Positions 12,022 through 24,671 of a stretch of DNA of 64,000 bases are shown here, in pieces. Below the pieces are notes generated by a model. It saw only the letters and a program-made list of their open reading frames with translations, was not told where the DNA came from and ran no database searches. Numbering within the stretch: the stretch's first letter is position 1; the number at the start of each line of letters is the position of its first letter. The translations under genes and the position numbers were made by a program. Location of the stretch: positions 24,036,358 to 24,100,357 of the forward strand of contig OY987244.1 in NCBI GenBank assembly GCA_963920765.1, in the 5' to 3' direction. Source of the DNA: Ulota crispa (lineage: Eukaryota > Streptophyta > Bryopsida > Orthotrichales > Orthotrichaceae).

Positions 12022-14344
12022 ATTGTTTAATTTAACAAAAAACAAAAAAACAAAGTATTTGCAAATGAATGATGAATGCATCTAGTGAGTGGATATCTTG
12101 TTAGTAGCATGAATTGCAATCAATAAATTTTGCTTTCTTAAAGAAAAATCATTGCAAAGAGTAAGTCCCACACAAGTAGTTGCAACAAGCAAGTCTATGA
12201 ACCACTTTTGCACTTTGTTTTAAGGTTCAATTTTTCATAACAAAATTTAGAGCCTCAAGCAAAAATCAGGTGTGATTTTGCTACATTGCTCAATCATTTA
12301 CACTATTGAAACATACATTTTTTGCTCTATGCTAGAGGTAGCAATTTTTTTCAAAAAATTCGTATACAAAAAAGTCAAAGGAAGTTTGGCAACGATTGCA
12401 TCCTTCATGCTCAACTATATCTCAAGCCATGCTCCATTGGTATTAGTGTTCAAAAGTTACTCAAGTAGGAACCTTTTAAAGAACAAAATGAGGTGTTCAT
12501 CTTTGTAGTATGATCATTCTAAGGAATTTATCAACAATCTAATTGTTCACATGACATCAACAAAACTTTCAAAACTATTGAAAATATTTTTAGGAAATAG
12601 AAAAGTGTACATACTATTTATATGGACAAACAATGTTTTTTGTCCATATTATACTTCCTCTATTTTCTCAATGCCAATCTCAACTTTGGCACAAGCTTAT
12701 TAATTAACACATACTTGCAATTCTCTAGCCTACTTTTGAAGACAAATTTAATCTTAAACCAAATTTTCAAATACAAGTTGAAATATCAATGATTTTGCCT
12801 AATCAAAATGAGATTTTTAGTTGCATAGGACCTATAGGATAAACAATTGTTGTTGTTGAGACCCTTCATCAAAGTTTGCAATAACTACAAATTAGTATAC
12901 TCTTTCCCAAACATACACATACTAGAATATCATGTAAAATTCAATGCAAAAACTAAAAATTGATTCATGTGTATATCAATTCTAGATGTTATCATCTTTT
13001 GGAAAAATGTCTTTAGAGCCTCAATGAAAATTAGTCAAATAGAAATGAACTATAGTTTCTCATTCATATTAAAGTATAGTAATATCACAAAAGCAACTAC
13101 TGAAGTACCTCAAAAGCTTGTGTTGACTTGTCATGTCAGGATTGTCTTTTTTTGCCACATAAATTTTAGACCATATCTAAGCATAACCAAGTTTTACAAC
13201 ATATGGTATAACAAATTTGAAAAAGAACTCAGAATCCCAATCTTGCTCTTATGCAATCAAAAATGAAAAAAAAATCAAATTTTTTTATATTTTGTTTATT
13301 TGTAAGCTTGATTGTTGCCAAAACCACACTTCCACTAGTTTCCTTCATCACCATGTTTGAAATATAGAGATTCTTGAAGCTTGAGTTTTGTGCCTTAAAA
13401 TACAAGTATTAAATTATTGGGATGTTTTTAGGCTCAAAAAAATCCCAATGGCAAACACATACTTTCAACAATCAATGGTTGAAATAGAAGGCTTCATTTT
13501 CATATGGACTAAGCAATTGCGTTTAGCACCTGTTCATAAGATTAGAGTTACAATAAATATTATAATTATTAAGAAAAATGTGTGATCTGAAACATAAAAT
13601 CTCGTGTACTTGACTAATTCTTTTTGTCAATCACTTTTTATTAAACCTAAGTATGATAGTGTATAATAAAAGTTTACAAAATCCCAAAAATAGAAACCAA
13701 ATAATAAATAAACTTTGATGGCAAATGTTTTGTTAAGTCATTTCTAAGAGAATTATTTGTGTTTGTGATGTTTTTCTAAAACCCAAACATGACAATAATA
13801 CGATGAATGTTAACACAACACAAAGTTGTAATTAATCAATCCCTCAAAGATTTTAGCAATTTTAAAATCAAAACTACTAGAAAATTTAACTCATTAGAAA
13901 AACGTAAACTACTAATTTTTTAAATTTGTTTTTCCACATCCGACCATACAATTTTGAAACCAATTGACTTGCAACCTAAACAATTTTTTATTGATTCTAG
14001 AGCCTTCCCATGATCAAAATCATAGGGTTTAACCATAAGATTTTATAATTATTTTGCAATGAAAAAAAAAGGAAAAAACTAGTTTCAAGGGCTTGTGCAC
14101 TTGTATCTAGTGACTCTTGGGACTATGCGGCACAAGTATTAAGATTATGTGTGAAAAAAACAAAACAAGTTGTATATCCCTATCATGGTGATAATGGGTT
14201 ATTTGCAAAGATGGACTAGCAATTCCATCACATAAAGAATGGGTTTTGAATGGTGGAAAAAGATAACATTCTTATATTTTGGAAGATTAAAACAGTATGC
14301 TTCAAATTTGTAATCTGATAATTTTCAATTATGAAAAGAAAAAC

Positions 14345-14407
<63 letters not shown>

Positions 14408-16232
14408 GTTAATATTTATATTTATATTGCATGAAGTCTTAGAAGCTTTTGAAATTGGATAATTTCTTTTCTTTTTTGGAAACTACCTAAAAGCAAAGCA
14501 CTTGTTATCAAAAGCTCACAAGTTTGTTCTGTGTAGTTATGGACATTGCAATTTTTGAGAATATTTTACATGGGTATGTTGAGAGCATATGTGAAAATTT
14601 TCAAACCAATTGGACATTTTGTGGCTGCTTTATTTTCAATTATAAAATGAAATCACATTGTCATAACCATGTGCAAGTTCAATTAATAATTCAAAAGTTG
14701 AATATTATTCTTCACAATTGGATGCCCAAAACTTTTATATTGCCAATAGACAATGTTTGATCTATTAGGGGTTTAATAAGCTACTCCCTTATTACTCCCT
14801 TATTAATTCAATGAACTTTTGTAACTCTGTGGAAGAAAATGAAAATGCAAATGAATATATTTTGCGTGCTTCTGTGATCAAATTTAAAAGATTTTTGGCC
14901 TCTCATTATTGTTTGGCACAATACAAGTAAATAAATAAACTTAACAAATATTAAATTTGGTTTAGACTATGAAATTTGGGTAACACTCGTCTTAGTTACA
15001 ATGGAATACACTATGTGATTGATTCATCACCAAGCATTTAACCTGTCCATGACTTTGTGTTCAGTTCTTTTGATGTGGTTATGACAAAGCAACAAATATT
15101 GTGACAAAGAGATAAAAAATTTGATACTGGATTCACATTATTATTTTTTGCTGATATTTATATTAGAATTTCTTCCATAGAAAATGGAAGCCTCACAACA
15201 CTCTTATTAATCATACATACACAAAACTATCCCCTATTTATCTCGCTATTTATGTTCCTAAGATTTTGCTAATGATGCTTTCAAAAATTTGATTAAGAAC
15301 TTATTTTAATTTTTACTAATGGTTTTAAAAGTAATTTTTAGAAATTCTAGTTAAAAGATTTTGTGACCACAAATTTTCCAAAATTCAATAGTGTATTCAA
15401 ATGAAAGTCAATCACATGCTAAAATCAATTCTTTTTAAGTTGCATAGAGTTGGATTGAAGTGATTATTGCTAGGATTTTTTTTAATATACTTCACATATT
15501 TTTTTATACATCCATACCTCAATTTTAATTGAAAAATTGTACACCAAAAATCCTCTAGGCAAATCAACTTTTGTTGATTTACGATATTTGATTTTCCTCT
15601 TGACTCCAGTTAAAGTTGATGGTTTGCAAGAATTTACTTTTAAGACTTTTTTTGGTCAATATCCTAATTGTACATAAATATGCCAAAAATCCAAAACAAA
15701 TAAAATGAAAAAGGTATTAAATACATGTACAAATTAAAATATCTACAAAAATAGTTTTAATAGGGAATTTTTTTTGAAAATATTCTTATTGGAATTAACT
15801 GTTACTATATTTATATGGACCCATTTAAAACTTGAAGTATTCTTGCAAATCACACCATGAACATCAAGTTTGTAGTATTCTTTTTCATGTTTGATATAAT
15901 TAAAAATCCTACACTGAGTTGATTTCCTATATTAAGCATCAATCTTTAATTATCTAAAAAAACCCTTGACATATTCACCAATATATAATAATTAGAAACA
16001 ACAATTATTTGTTACAATAATCATATCAAATCAAATACTTAGTCTGAGATTTGATTATCACATTTTTAATCTAAAATATATTTAAGGTTATTACATTCAT
16101 TAACTTACTTGCAAATCAAAATGTTTTTGATTTTTCTTTTCTTTTATCATCTTCTTTAGTCTTTAGTTGGCGTCAAGGATCCTACCAACTGGTAATAGAA
16201 ATCAACACATTCATAGTAGATAATTATATGAT
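12022..16232. other. AT-rich gene desert, nothing recognised
   Basis: Both strands were read. There are only short chance ORFs (for example 12272-12508, 12967-13266, 14524-14760), all of low-complexity AT-rich composition with no domain, plus one microsatellite listed separately. Confidence 0.55.
14346..14406. repeat. (TA)n microsatellite with interspersed CA/ca steps
   Basis: An uninterrupted run of TA dinucleotides with occasional TACATA interruptions, seen directly. Confidence 0.95.
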
Positions 16233-17057
16233 TTATTTTTTGTTTGTAATATTGTCTATCAACAAAATGCCACTATTAGGTTCCATCCCATCTTTTGAAG
16301 GATCAACACCTATGATTTCTTTATTTTTACATAAATGAGTAGATTCTATGTTTGAAGAAATCATGCCATCTAATTTTGATTTTGATTTTGAAGATTTGGA
16401 CTTTGGACAACCAAAACATCCACATGCCTTCTTTTTTTTATTTTTGACTTTGTTGTCCTTTATTTCTTTTGTTCCAATCTTTCCAAGGTTGGTTTTCCTT
16501 TTTAGCATCAAAATCTTAATCCTATGCAAAACTGTTGAACCTTGTTTTCTATCAGTAATAGCCACATTAAATTTCATGTCTTTCACTTTGATTATTTTAG
16601 TGACATTTTTTTCTCCTTCCATCACAATAATTATACCTTCATTGTTTTCATCAATGATACTTTTACCATGCCCTTCTTGAATTTTTTTTCTTGACATTTT
16701 TCTTCTATAGCAATTGCACTTGCATTTTGATTTTTCTTTGTCTTTGAGAGATTTTGCTGTTGTGGTTGAATCACTTATATTTTTTGGTGGTGAAATGTTG
16801 TCTTTTATTTTTTTTGGAGAAGGATCATGATATTCACAAGCATATGGATTAGAACTTGACTTTGGATTTGATTTTTGAAATTTCCAAATCTTGGGTTGAG
16901 GTTTTGATTTTATAGAGCTGGCTTTAGTTTGTTTTAGCAAAGCGCCATTAGATATAATTCCATCATTGGATTTAGTCACATCATTGGAATCTTCATTTCC
17001 AATAGCAAAAGATGTACTATCTATTGGAGGGTTGTTGTCATGAAGATTTCTATGCAT
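16233..17057 (-). CDS. Unrecognised Lys/Ser-rich protein with clustered cysteines (274 aa open frame)
   Basis: I do not recognise this protein. The frame is open for 274 codons in very AT-rich DNA, which is long for chance. It is rich in Lys, Ser, Asn and Ile. Two compact cysteine clusters are visible, KCKCNCYRRK near residue 115 and ACGCFGCPKSK near residue 215, each followed by basic residues, as in short metal-binding or nuclear basic segments. The ATG at 17057 is simply the first in frame; the frame could be an exon of a longer gene together with the minus-strand coding region at 17,869-19,880. A 606-bp TIR element (17,219-17,824) lies between them. Function unknown. Confidence 0.45.
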   Translation of the reverse strand: MHRNLHDNNPPIDSTSFAIGNEDSNDVTKSNDGIISNGALLKQTKASSIKSKPQPKIWKFQKSNPKSSSNPYACEYHDPSPKKIKDNISPPKNISDSTTTAKSLKDKEKSKCKCNCYRRKMSRKKIQEGHGKSIIDENNEGIIIVMEGEKNVTKIIKVKDMKFNVAITDRKQGSTVLHRIKILMLKRKTNLGKIGTKEIKDNKVKNKKKKACGCFGCPKSKSSKSKSKLDGMISSNIESTHLCKNKEIIGVDPSKDGMEPNSGILLIDNITNKK

Positions 17058-17218
17058 GTCACCATTTACATCAACATAAGTAACATGATATTAAACAAAT
17101 AAAAATAAATGAAAGTTATTTTATTTATGACCAAGAACCACTATAGTACACATAATTTTATTTAACGTACATGTACATCTTAAATGCCTAAGCCTTTGGA
17201 TTTGATTTATGATACCAA

Positions 17219-17824
17219 GGTGAAAGCACACTATGGTTGTACAAATTTGTAGTCACGGCACAATTTTTGCATAGGATGGAAGTTTGGAGTGAATTTTACT
17301 ATAGTTGTGGTCACATTTTTAAGAAAAAATAAATTTTATGGAGTCTTATATCTCATGTGTATTGCAAATTGCAAAACTAAACTTGATTTGCATCTATTAA
17401 TTTAATGTGTAAAATACAAACATGAAAATTTTATACTGTCACAATTTAGCTATACCTTGTTTGTACTTTTTTGGTCAAGTTTTGGATTTGATTCTTGCAA
17501 TTCAAAGAGCTAAATTCAATGTCCTAATGTTTAGGCACTATACTTTAGCATTTAATTTGGGTTTATAATTATTTATAAGAAACTATCCTTGTAAATGTTT
17601 GATTTGAGTACAAGGCCCAAAAAGTGGCTTTAAAATGTTTTTATTTATTTTTTGATTTAGAAATCTACAAGAAGGCCTTTTGATTCAGATGGGCCACCAT
17701 TGCATTTTGGTTTAAATTTTCATTTTGGCTCCATTTAGGTCCAAAATGTGAAAATTTTGTACTAAATGTGTACATTTTGTACCAATTTTTGGACCTTGGG
17801 GGGTGACCATAGTATGCTTTCACC
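17219..17824. mobile_element. 606-bp TIR element between two minus-strand coding segments
   Basis: The left end GGTGAAAGCACACTATGGT (17,219-17,237) is mirrored at the right end (17,802-17,824; inward reading GGTGAAAGCATACTATGGT, one difference). No coding capacity is seen. No clear target-site duplication could be read, so the superfamily is open. It separates the 274-aa frame from the SP/TP-rich frame on the same strand. Confidence 0.6.
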
Positions 17825-17868
17825 CACCATTTATCCCATTGAAGATTTGAAATATAAGAATCTATAAC

Positions 17869-19880
17869 CTACATTGTTTTAAGAACTTGACTTGATTTAA
17901 CATGATATTGTTGTGGTTCTTCATTTTTTGAAATTGCTGGTGTTATTTGAGTTGATCTTGGTGTAGTAAATGGTGAACAAAATAATGGTGACATAAAAGG
18001 TGGTGATTGTTTAGGTGATTTTGACTTTCTTGATAATAACAGTGGAGGTATATCTTGAACAATAAAATCTGCAATTCTTTTGTGCTCAAGTACTTTTTTT
18101 GGAATAGTTTCATGTGGTTTTGAAGCATCACCACAAGGCATTCCAAAACAAGATTGAGACAAAGAATAACTTGATTTGGTACTTTGCTTATTTGATTGTG
18201 ATCTTGAAGAATATTTTTGTACTGGTCGAGGACAAGCTTCTTTATCTCGAGAACAATATCTTGGTGTTGGAGGTAAACTATCTCTTTCAACATCATCATA
18301 ATGTGCATTAGGAGATGGCATAATCCATGGTTGTGAATGTTTGGCGTTTGGTTTATAAACAAATGTTTTTACTGGCTTAAGACTCTTTGGATTTGTATAA
18401 TTTCTTGAACTTGGTGGCGTGGACTTTCTATCTCTAATACACCTTGGAGTTTGAGGAGGAGTGGATTGAGGACTTTTTGAAGTAGGTGTTGCTCTTTTTA
18501 CTTGTTTCTTTTTTCTTTTTTTAATAGGAGTTTTGACTTTACTAGTTTTCAATATAGGTGTTGCTTTTGTCCAAGGAGATTGCGACCTTGGAGTCTTTAT
18601 AGGTTGCATCTCATCTATAGATTTAGGTGAATCAAATTGATGAGCTTTGCAATGCTCATCTGATAATTTTAATTGAAAATTTGGTACACTTGTAATCTTC
18701 ATCTTATCACCGGGGTCATTTTTCTTAAGAGAAACATTAGAAACTTTTGCTAGCTCATGCGATTTACAATGCTCATCTAATAGTTTTGATTGGAAATTTG
18801 GTATAGTAGTACTCTTTGTCTTCTCTCCAATATTGGTTTTCTTATGAGAAGCATTAGATTCTTTTTCAATCTCATGTGATTCACAATGTTTATCATTAGA
18901 TGCATTTGATGAATTTGATAAGTTGCTTCTATGGGTTGTGGTGCCTTTTTTTGATAAAGCTACATCCCATGATTCTTTTTCAAACTTTTGTTGAGTTTCT
19001 TTTTCAAAATTTTGATGAATTTGATAAGTTGCTTCTATGGGTTGTGGTGCCTTTTTTTGATAAAGCTACATCCCATGATTCTTTTTCAAACTTTTGTTGA
19101 GTTTCTTTTTCAAAATTTTGATGAGTTTTCAAGTGTGTGTCTAGTAAAGTCCCATTTGCAAGATTTCTTGCAGGTGCTCCATTTTTTTTAAATGATTCAT
19201 TTTTCATATTTTTCTTATATTTATTCAACATTTGACTATTTGTACCTTTTTGTATATTGTTTCTAGGAGATGGTGATCTAGAACGTTCACATCGTGACAA
19301 AATTGGCTTCAAGGCTTTTGATCCATTTTTGATGTTTTTGATTTAAAAAGTCTTCAATTCACTTTTATTATTTAAAATTGGACTTTTGCATGATGATGGA
19401 TCTTGCAATAAATAGTATCTTTTATTTTTTTTATTTTTGTTTCATTATTTTGAATTGAATCATAGAATTCTTCATCTAAATGCGAATTGATAGAATGCAA
19501 AGATTTTGTATCAGAATGATCATCATCTTCTACAGAAATTGTTGAAATTAAAATATTTGTAGCATCTATTGAAGCATCTACTAATTTAACATGTTTTAAT
19601 GTAAGGGTGGCAAGAACTTTTGAATCAGTATTTGTTGTTGTATGTGAAAATTGTATTTTTCTTAATGTTGGATCAGTGTTGGTATCTTTAACTAGCGTTT
19701 CTAAATGATCTGTGTATCCTTGGCAGTGGTTTTCAAATGATTGGTATTAATATCTTTAATTAGGGTAGTCACAAAGTCTATATTGGTTGTTATTGTATCT
19801 TTACCAAGAGTGTTGTAAGAGAGCATATTGGTATCCGCATCAACTTGGTTTGGTCTTTTTAATTGACATTCTTCAGACAT
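17869..19880 (-). pseudogene. Unrecognised S/T-P-rich basic protein gene, disrupted
   Basis: Not recognised. Reading from an ATG at 19,880 the minus strand stays protein-like for about 2 kb, but the frame is broken. There is a one-base shift near 19,705 (phrases KDxNT on both sides), a shift in an A-rich run near 19,420-19,430, an in-frame TAA near 19,345, and a 106-bp tandem duplication (18,911-19,122) that shifts the frame because 106 is not a multiple of three. Downstream, 18,702-17,869 is an intact 277-codon frame that actually extends open upstream to about 18,915. It contains a degenerate repeat (VPNFQLKLSDEHCKAH / IPNFQSKLLDEHCKSH) and many SP/TP sites within basic stretches (KTPRSQSP, RKSTPPSSR). 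The composition suggests a phosphorylated nuclear or cytoskeletal protein, an inference only. Unrecognised introns could explain some of the breaks. Confidence 0.5.
18911..19122. repeat. 106-bp perfect-looking tandem duplication
   Basis: The segment starting gaatttgataagttgcttc at 18,911 recurs at 19,017 with no difference that I can see, period 106 bp. It duplicates the coding phrase SKKGTTTHRSNLSNSS on the minus strand and shifts the reading frame by one. Confidence 0.9.
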
Positions 19881-22800
19881 TATGGAATATCTAATTTTGA
19901 TAATCTTCACATTGTGCCAATATTCAAAAGTCAAAATATTAATACATGTAATGAACATATGCAAATTCCAAGCCTAGTAGATTTATTGTATGGATAGTTT
20001 TTCTTATTATGAAATACAACATTTAATATAATCAATATGTAACATATAGTTATTAGATCTATAACATGTCAATATATTTGGAAAATAAAATTTCCAAATA
20101 AATATTGTTTAGATACTTGGCGTAATCATGCAAAACATTAAAATCAATAGTGTACTATACATATGGTTTCTAAAACTTATTGCCAAAGTTATTGAGAAAC
20201 AACAATATAAATCTAGAACATTATCTTGTGTAATGAAGTTTGTTTTTTGCAAAATACTTATTTAATAAATATACAAAAACAACAATCCTCATACATAAAA
20301 ATCAGCAAATATATATCTATACATGCATACACCAAGGCAATTTTTTTAATAAAAACTTAAAACATAAAACAACAAAAAAATGTTACATACTTGTTGAGAT
20401 CAAAGTTGGAAAACCTTTAGAAATTATAATTCTAATTTACTTCAAAAAAATTCAATAATTAACATCAATTTTTCTAAAAATTGATTCAACTCATGAGAAA
20501 TATCCAATCCAAAAACTTGCTACAAAAATTGTACAATATCCACAATTTTGTATAGATCTTTGGGCGTCTTGTTTTGAAATTGATTTGAAAACAATCTTTA
20601 ATAAAGTGATTTATAACAATAAGTATCAAATTTTAAAATAAATCAATGCAATAACAAAAACTTGATATTTTTATTATCTACACAAAACTACATTTCACCA
20701 TCACAATTCTTGAAAATCTCCAATGATGCAAAAGATTATAGATGAATGGTTTCTTTCTTGAATAACTCATTGTCATAAAGTATCAATTTTGTATCCTAAA
20801 ATATATTGTAATATTGTTTGCAAGGTCTATGATTGTTATTTAATTCATTCAATTACAACTACAATGGTTGTACATTGCATAATTTATATTTGTACTTTTT
20901 TGTGGTACATTTCATAGTGAGAGATTGTAACTCATATTAGTACTCTTTTAAAGTTTTAATGTTATATTCAATTTATGGAAGTCAAATTAGTATATTTTAT
21001 TAGAATCTAGTTGCACATAAAACCATTGGTTTTTTTTTTTGTCTTATGTGTTTTAAAGATCTCTAATCACAACATTTTTCAGGAAAATTTTAAGATATAA
21101 ATAGGTTTTCAAACAAATACTTTCAAAGGACAAATAAATTTCTCAAATAGATGTATTTTTAAGTTCTATACCCACAACTCAAGTGCATACTCTTTTCAAT
21201 CAAACTTACATAGAAATAATTTCTAACATTAATTTGTTTTTTCAATTTGGTAAATTGTTTCATTACATTTATTTCTATTTGCATTATACAATAGATTTGG
21301 GAGAATGCACAATAAAAGCCATTGGTATGGTTGGATACTTTAAAAAAAATTATGAATCCTAACTCCTAATTCAAATATACTAACCAAATTAAAAACGTGA
21401 TCAATATGTATACCAAATCTAAAACTTTGAAACAAAATTTAGTTTTTGAATGACTAAATACATTTGTATATGATGGATTTCAATTATAAGACATGCTTGG
21501 ACTATCCCAATTTGTAAATTTTAGTATGTTGTTCAAAATTACACAAATGATGTCTTCTCATGATTTACAATTAAAAATAAATTATTTTTGTTCTCTTAAT
21601 GCATCTAAACTATACCTATTAATTTTAGAGTAACATTTCTTTAAATGACCAAAACTCTATAATTCACATATTAGAGCAAAGATTCTCAAAAGATTCTAAA
21701 TTAAAATTTTGGCCACATAGAAACAAAATATTAAAACACAAATAATTGTTCTATATTGAAACATTACTTATCTATATTTTTTATGCTTACAAAATAATTA
21801 TTCAAATTTTATAATTGTCTTGTCACTTTGTAACTACTACATTTAAGGAACCCTACAATTTTTTTCACTTGGCTTCAAGATATATTTCCTCATTTCATAA
21901 AGCATATTTGTTAAATCACATCAGATAGTTAAACTTTATGGTACTCCAAAGTATGTATTCAAGTTGCTTCAAACTTGTTCCAACTTATTCCAAGCACCAT
22001 CTATTACAAAATCATGTCAAAATGTTTTATGATATAAAATAATATTAGATATAATTGACTTAAAGTAATTTCTAAAACATTTAGGTGTTTCTTCAATGTT
22101 TCTATTTTATGATTTTGCCTCTAATAATTTATTGGGTAATTTTGAAATGTGAGGGGATAAGAGAATCAAAACAATATTTAATAGGGTTTTGACCAATCAA
22201 AAAAATAAGTGCTAAGTCATTTCAAACACCATAACGCAAAGGTATTTGTATGACACATTATGGTAAAAGGAGCACACCTTTAACGTGGCTTTTCACAATC
22301 CAACAATAGTTCTTTTGCACAATATGATGGATTGCATGTGAAAGACCAATTTAAAAAAAAAAAAAACAATAACAAATACATTAGTACAATACAAGAGTTT
22401 ACAAAAACAACAAAAACTGCCAAAAGATGACAACTTTTGATCTAATAAAAAGCCATTTAAAGTTTGATTTTTTGATCCAGTTTTCATTTGTATTTCTATT
22501 GCCTTGGTTTGATTCTATTTTTCTAAAATCAAAATTATCAAGAAACTTACTTTATAGCAAAACACTTGCAAAAAGAAAGAAAATACACCACAAGTTAACT
22601 AATATGGATTAGTTTTTGTTAATATTTAAGCAATAGACCTCTTACTATCCTACATGCAAATCATAAACTATTTTTTTGTAATGATGCAACAAGCTTTGGA
22701 AATAAAACACACATTATTTTCAAGAGATTTGGATTACGGGCTAGTAAATGGTTCACCGAGGTGGTTGAATAGACAATTGAATTTCTACCTACGTAGATTC

Positions 22801-22998
22801 AAGCACTTGAAATCACGCAAGAATTTTTTGTTAGGTAAGGGCATAGATGCAACCTTGCAAGGGCTTTGATGTCACAACATGATTCTAGCATGAAGAACCA
22901 CCCCACTTGATCCAATCTTGCCTAATGTGACAACTATGGTTGTAAGTTGCTGTATGTTGCAATTGCAAGCAGTGTAAGCGGAAACATGGGGTTGGATG
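19881..22998. other. AT-rich gene desert, nothing recognised
   Basis: Only short AT-rich chance ORFs are present (for example 20,240-20,458; 22,293-22,487; 22,654-22,869). No TIR pair, RNA gene or conserved domain was seen. Confidence 0.5.
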
Positions 22999-23000
22999 TA

Positions 23001-24583
23001 TAGTGACGAACAAAACCGAGTATTCAAATAGAGAACTCAAGTTTAACTAGAGTTATATGACACTTGATAACATGAATTGTTAAAGTGAATGATAGAAGTG
23101 CAAAAACAACTTGTTCCACTCATGTGTGTGAAAACAAAAGGTGGAAAAGTGATAAAGTGCTTTAGAACCAAGAGTTTGAACCACTTAGGGTTTTAGTACT
23201 CAGTATTGTTCAAAGCCGTCCGTCGCACTTCAAAATTTGTTTCTGTGAGTGTTTGCGCTTGTTCTGGAGAGGTTGTTGGTGTGTTGCAATTCTATGCCTG
23301 TGGACTTTGTGGGGATAGTGAGGGTTTTCTATTGTTTGAGTATGGCTCTTGTAATTGAGATGAAGAGAACCGTTGCCTTGTCTCAACTTCGGAGCGGTCT
23401 GTTGATACGGAAAGTAGCTGTTTCAATTGGTATGAGTCAATCGTGGGTGGCTCAATTGCAAAAGGAGATTGCTAGAGAGGTGGAGAAACAAAAAGGAAAG
23501 TGTCCAAAGCATCTTAATGCGAGAGAGAGGCGACGTTGTGCAATCCTACTCACTGAAGGTTGTCTTGGAATTGCGTCAAAGACAACAAAACAATTTCAAA
23601 GCGAGACAAGTAAAATTGTGTCTGACATTATTGTGAGGCGCGCTTTGAGAGGTGAAGGTTTGGCTGCATGTGTGCAACAAAAAAAACATTTTTTGGCACG
23701 GACACGTTTTGGCACGTTTGAGGTTTGCTCAAAGGAATGCAAACTGGACAACTCATGATTGCAAACGTGTTATCTTTAGTGATGAGACAAAGATAAATAG
23801 GTTCTATTCATATGGTAGGTCCTGGTGTTGGATTAGAAATGGAGAGCATGTTCAACTGCAGCATCTTTGTCAAACAGTGAAACACAGTGGCGGACATATC
23901 ATGATTTGAGGTTGTATGATAGCATTTGGACTTGGAGCTTGGTATAGGATTGAAGGTATTATGGATCAACATAAGTACAAATTTATTTTAGAAAACTTTT
24001 TGTGGTCTACAATTCGGCATTATAGTATGGATCCAAGCAACTTAGTGTTTCAGCAGGATAATGATCCAAAACACACAAGCAAGTTGGTGCAGGAATGGTT
24101 TAAATTGCAACCATTTGAGCTTCTCCAGTGGCCTGCTCAATCTCCAGACTTGAATTCCATAGAGCATTTCTGGGCTTTTTTGAAACGGCAATTGAATGAG
24201 TTTTCTACGCCTCCAAGAGGAATTGAAGAATTGTGGGAGCGTGTGTGTACAATTTTCTCAAGTTATAGTTAGGAGGATTGCTTAACATTGTATGAAAGCA
24301 TGCCGCAAAGAATTGTTGTTGTATTAGTTGCTAAAGGCTATTGGACAGATTATTGAAGTTCAAAAAATAAGTTGAACAATATTGAGTACTTGTATACATT
24401 TGTAGATTATAGGTTGTAAGAAATTATATATTTATTAATTTGATTTATGGTTTTGCATACATGTTCACAACTCTATTTGCTTATGAATACAATTTATAAC
24501 TCTAAAAAATGTTATGTAGATTGTTTGTAATTGTATTTTGAAGTTCACTTCTTGAAAATAGTACTCAGTTTTGTTTGTCACTG
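23001..24583 (+). mobile_element. Tc1-type DNA transposon, copy 1 (1,583 bp)
   Basis: It is flanked by TA (22,999-23,000 and 24,584-24,585). The right terminus reads inward CAGTGACAAACAAAACTGAG; the left terminus has the same sequence with a few changes (TAGTGACGAACAAAACCGAG), including a mutated first base. It carries a broken DD34E transposase in + orientation. It is the same length as copy 2 (57,592-59,174, opposite strand) and differs from it at only a few bases by eye, so the two are products of recent transposition. Confidence 0.93.
23342..24272 (+). pseudogene. Tc1/mariner (DD34E) transposase, frameshift and in-frame stop
   Basis: Cut-and-paste transposase of the Tc1 group. The N-terminal DNA-binding helix-turn-helix is visible (QLRSGLLIRKVAVSIGMSQSW). 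The catalytic core shows the first Asp in VIFSDETKI, the second in FQQDNDPKHTSK, and the Glu in SPDLNSIEHFW, with 34 residues between the second D and E. Two lesions are present. A shift lies around the A8 run at 23,679-23,686, after which the frame moves to HVLARLRFAQRNANWT. A TGA at 23,907-23,909 sits where the family has Trp (MIWGCM). The ATG at 23,342 is chosen because the helix-turn-helix follows directly; an upstream non-ATG extension to 23,249 is open. Not functional as read by the standard code. Confidence 0.9.
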
Positions 24584-24585
24584 TA

Positions 24586-24637
24586 CATGCATCATTTTTT
24601 TTGAATTCCCGCCTTTGAATTGTGTTGAATCACAACT

Positions 24638-24671
<34 letters not shown>

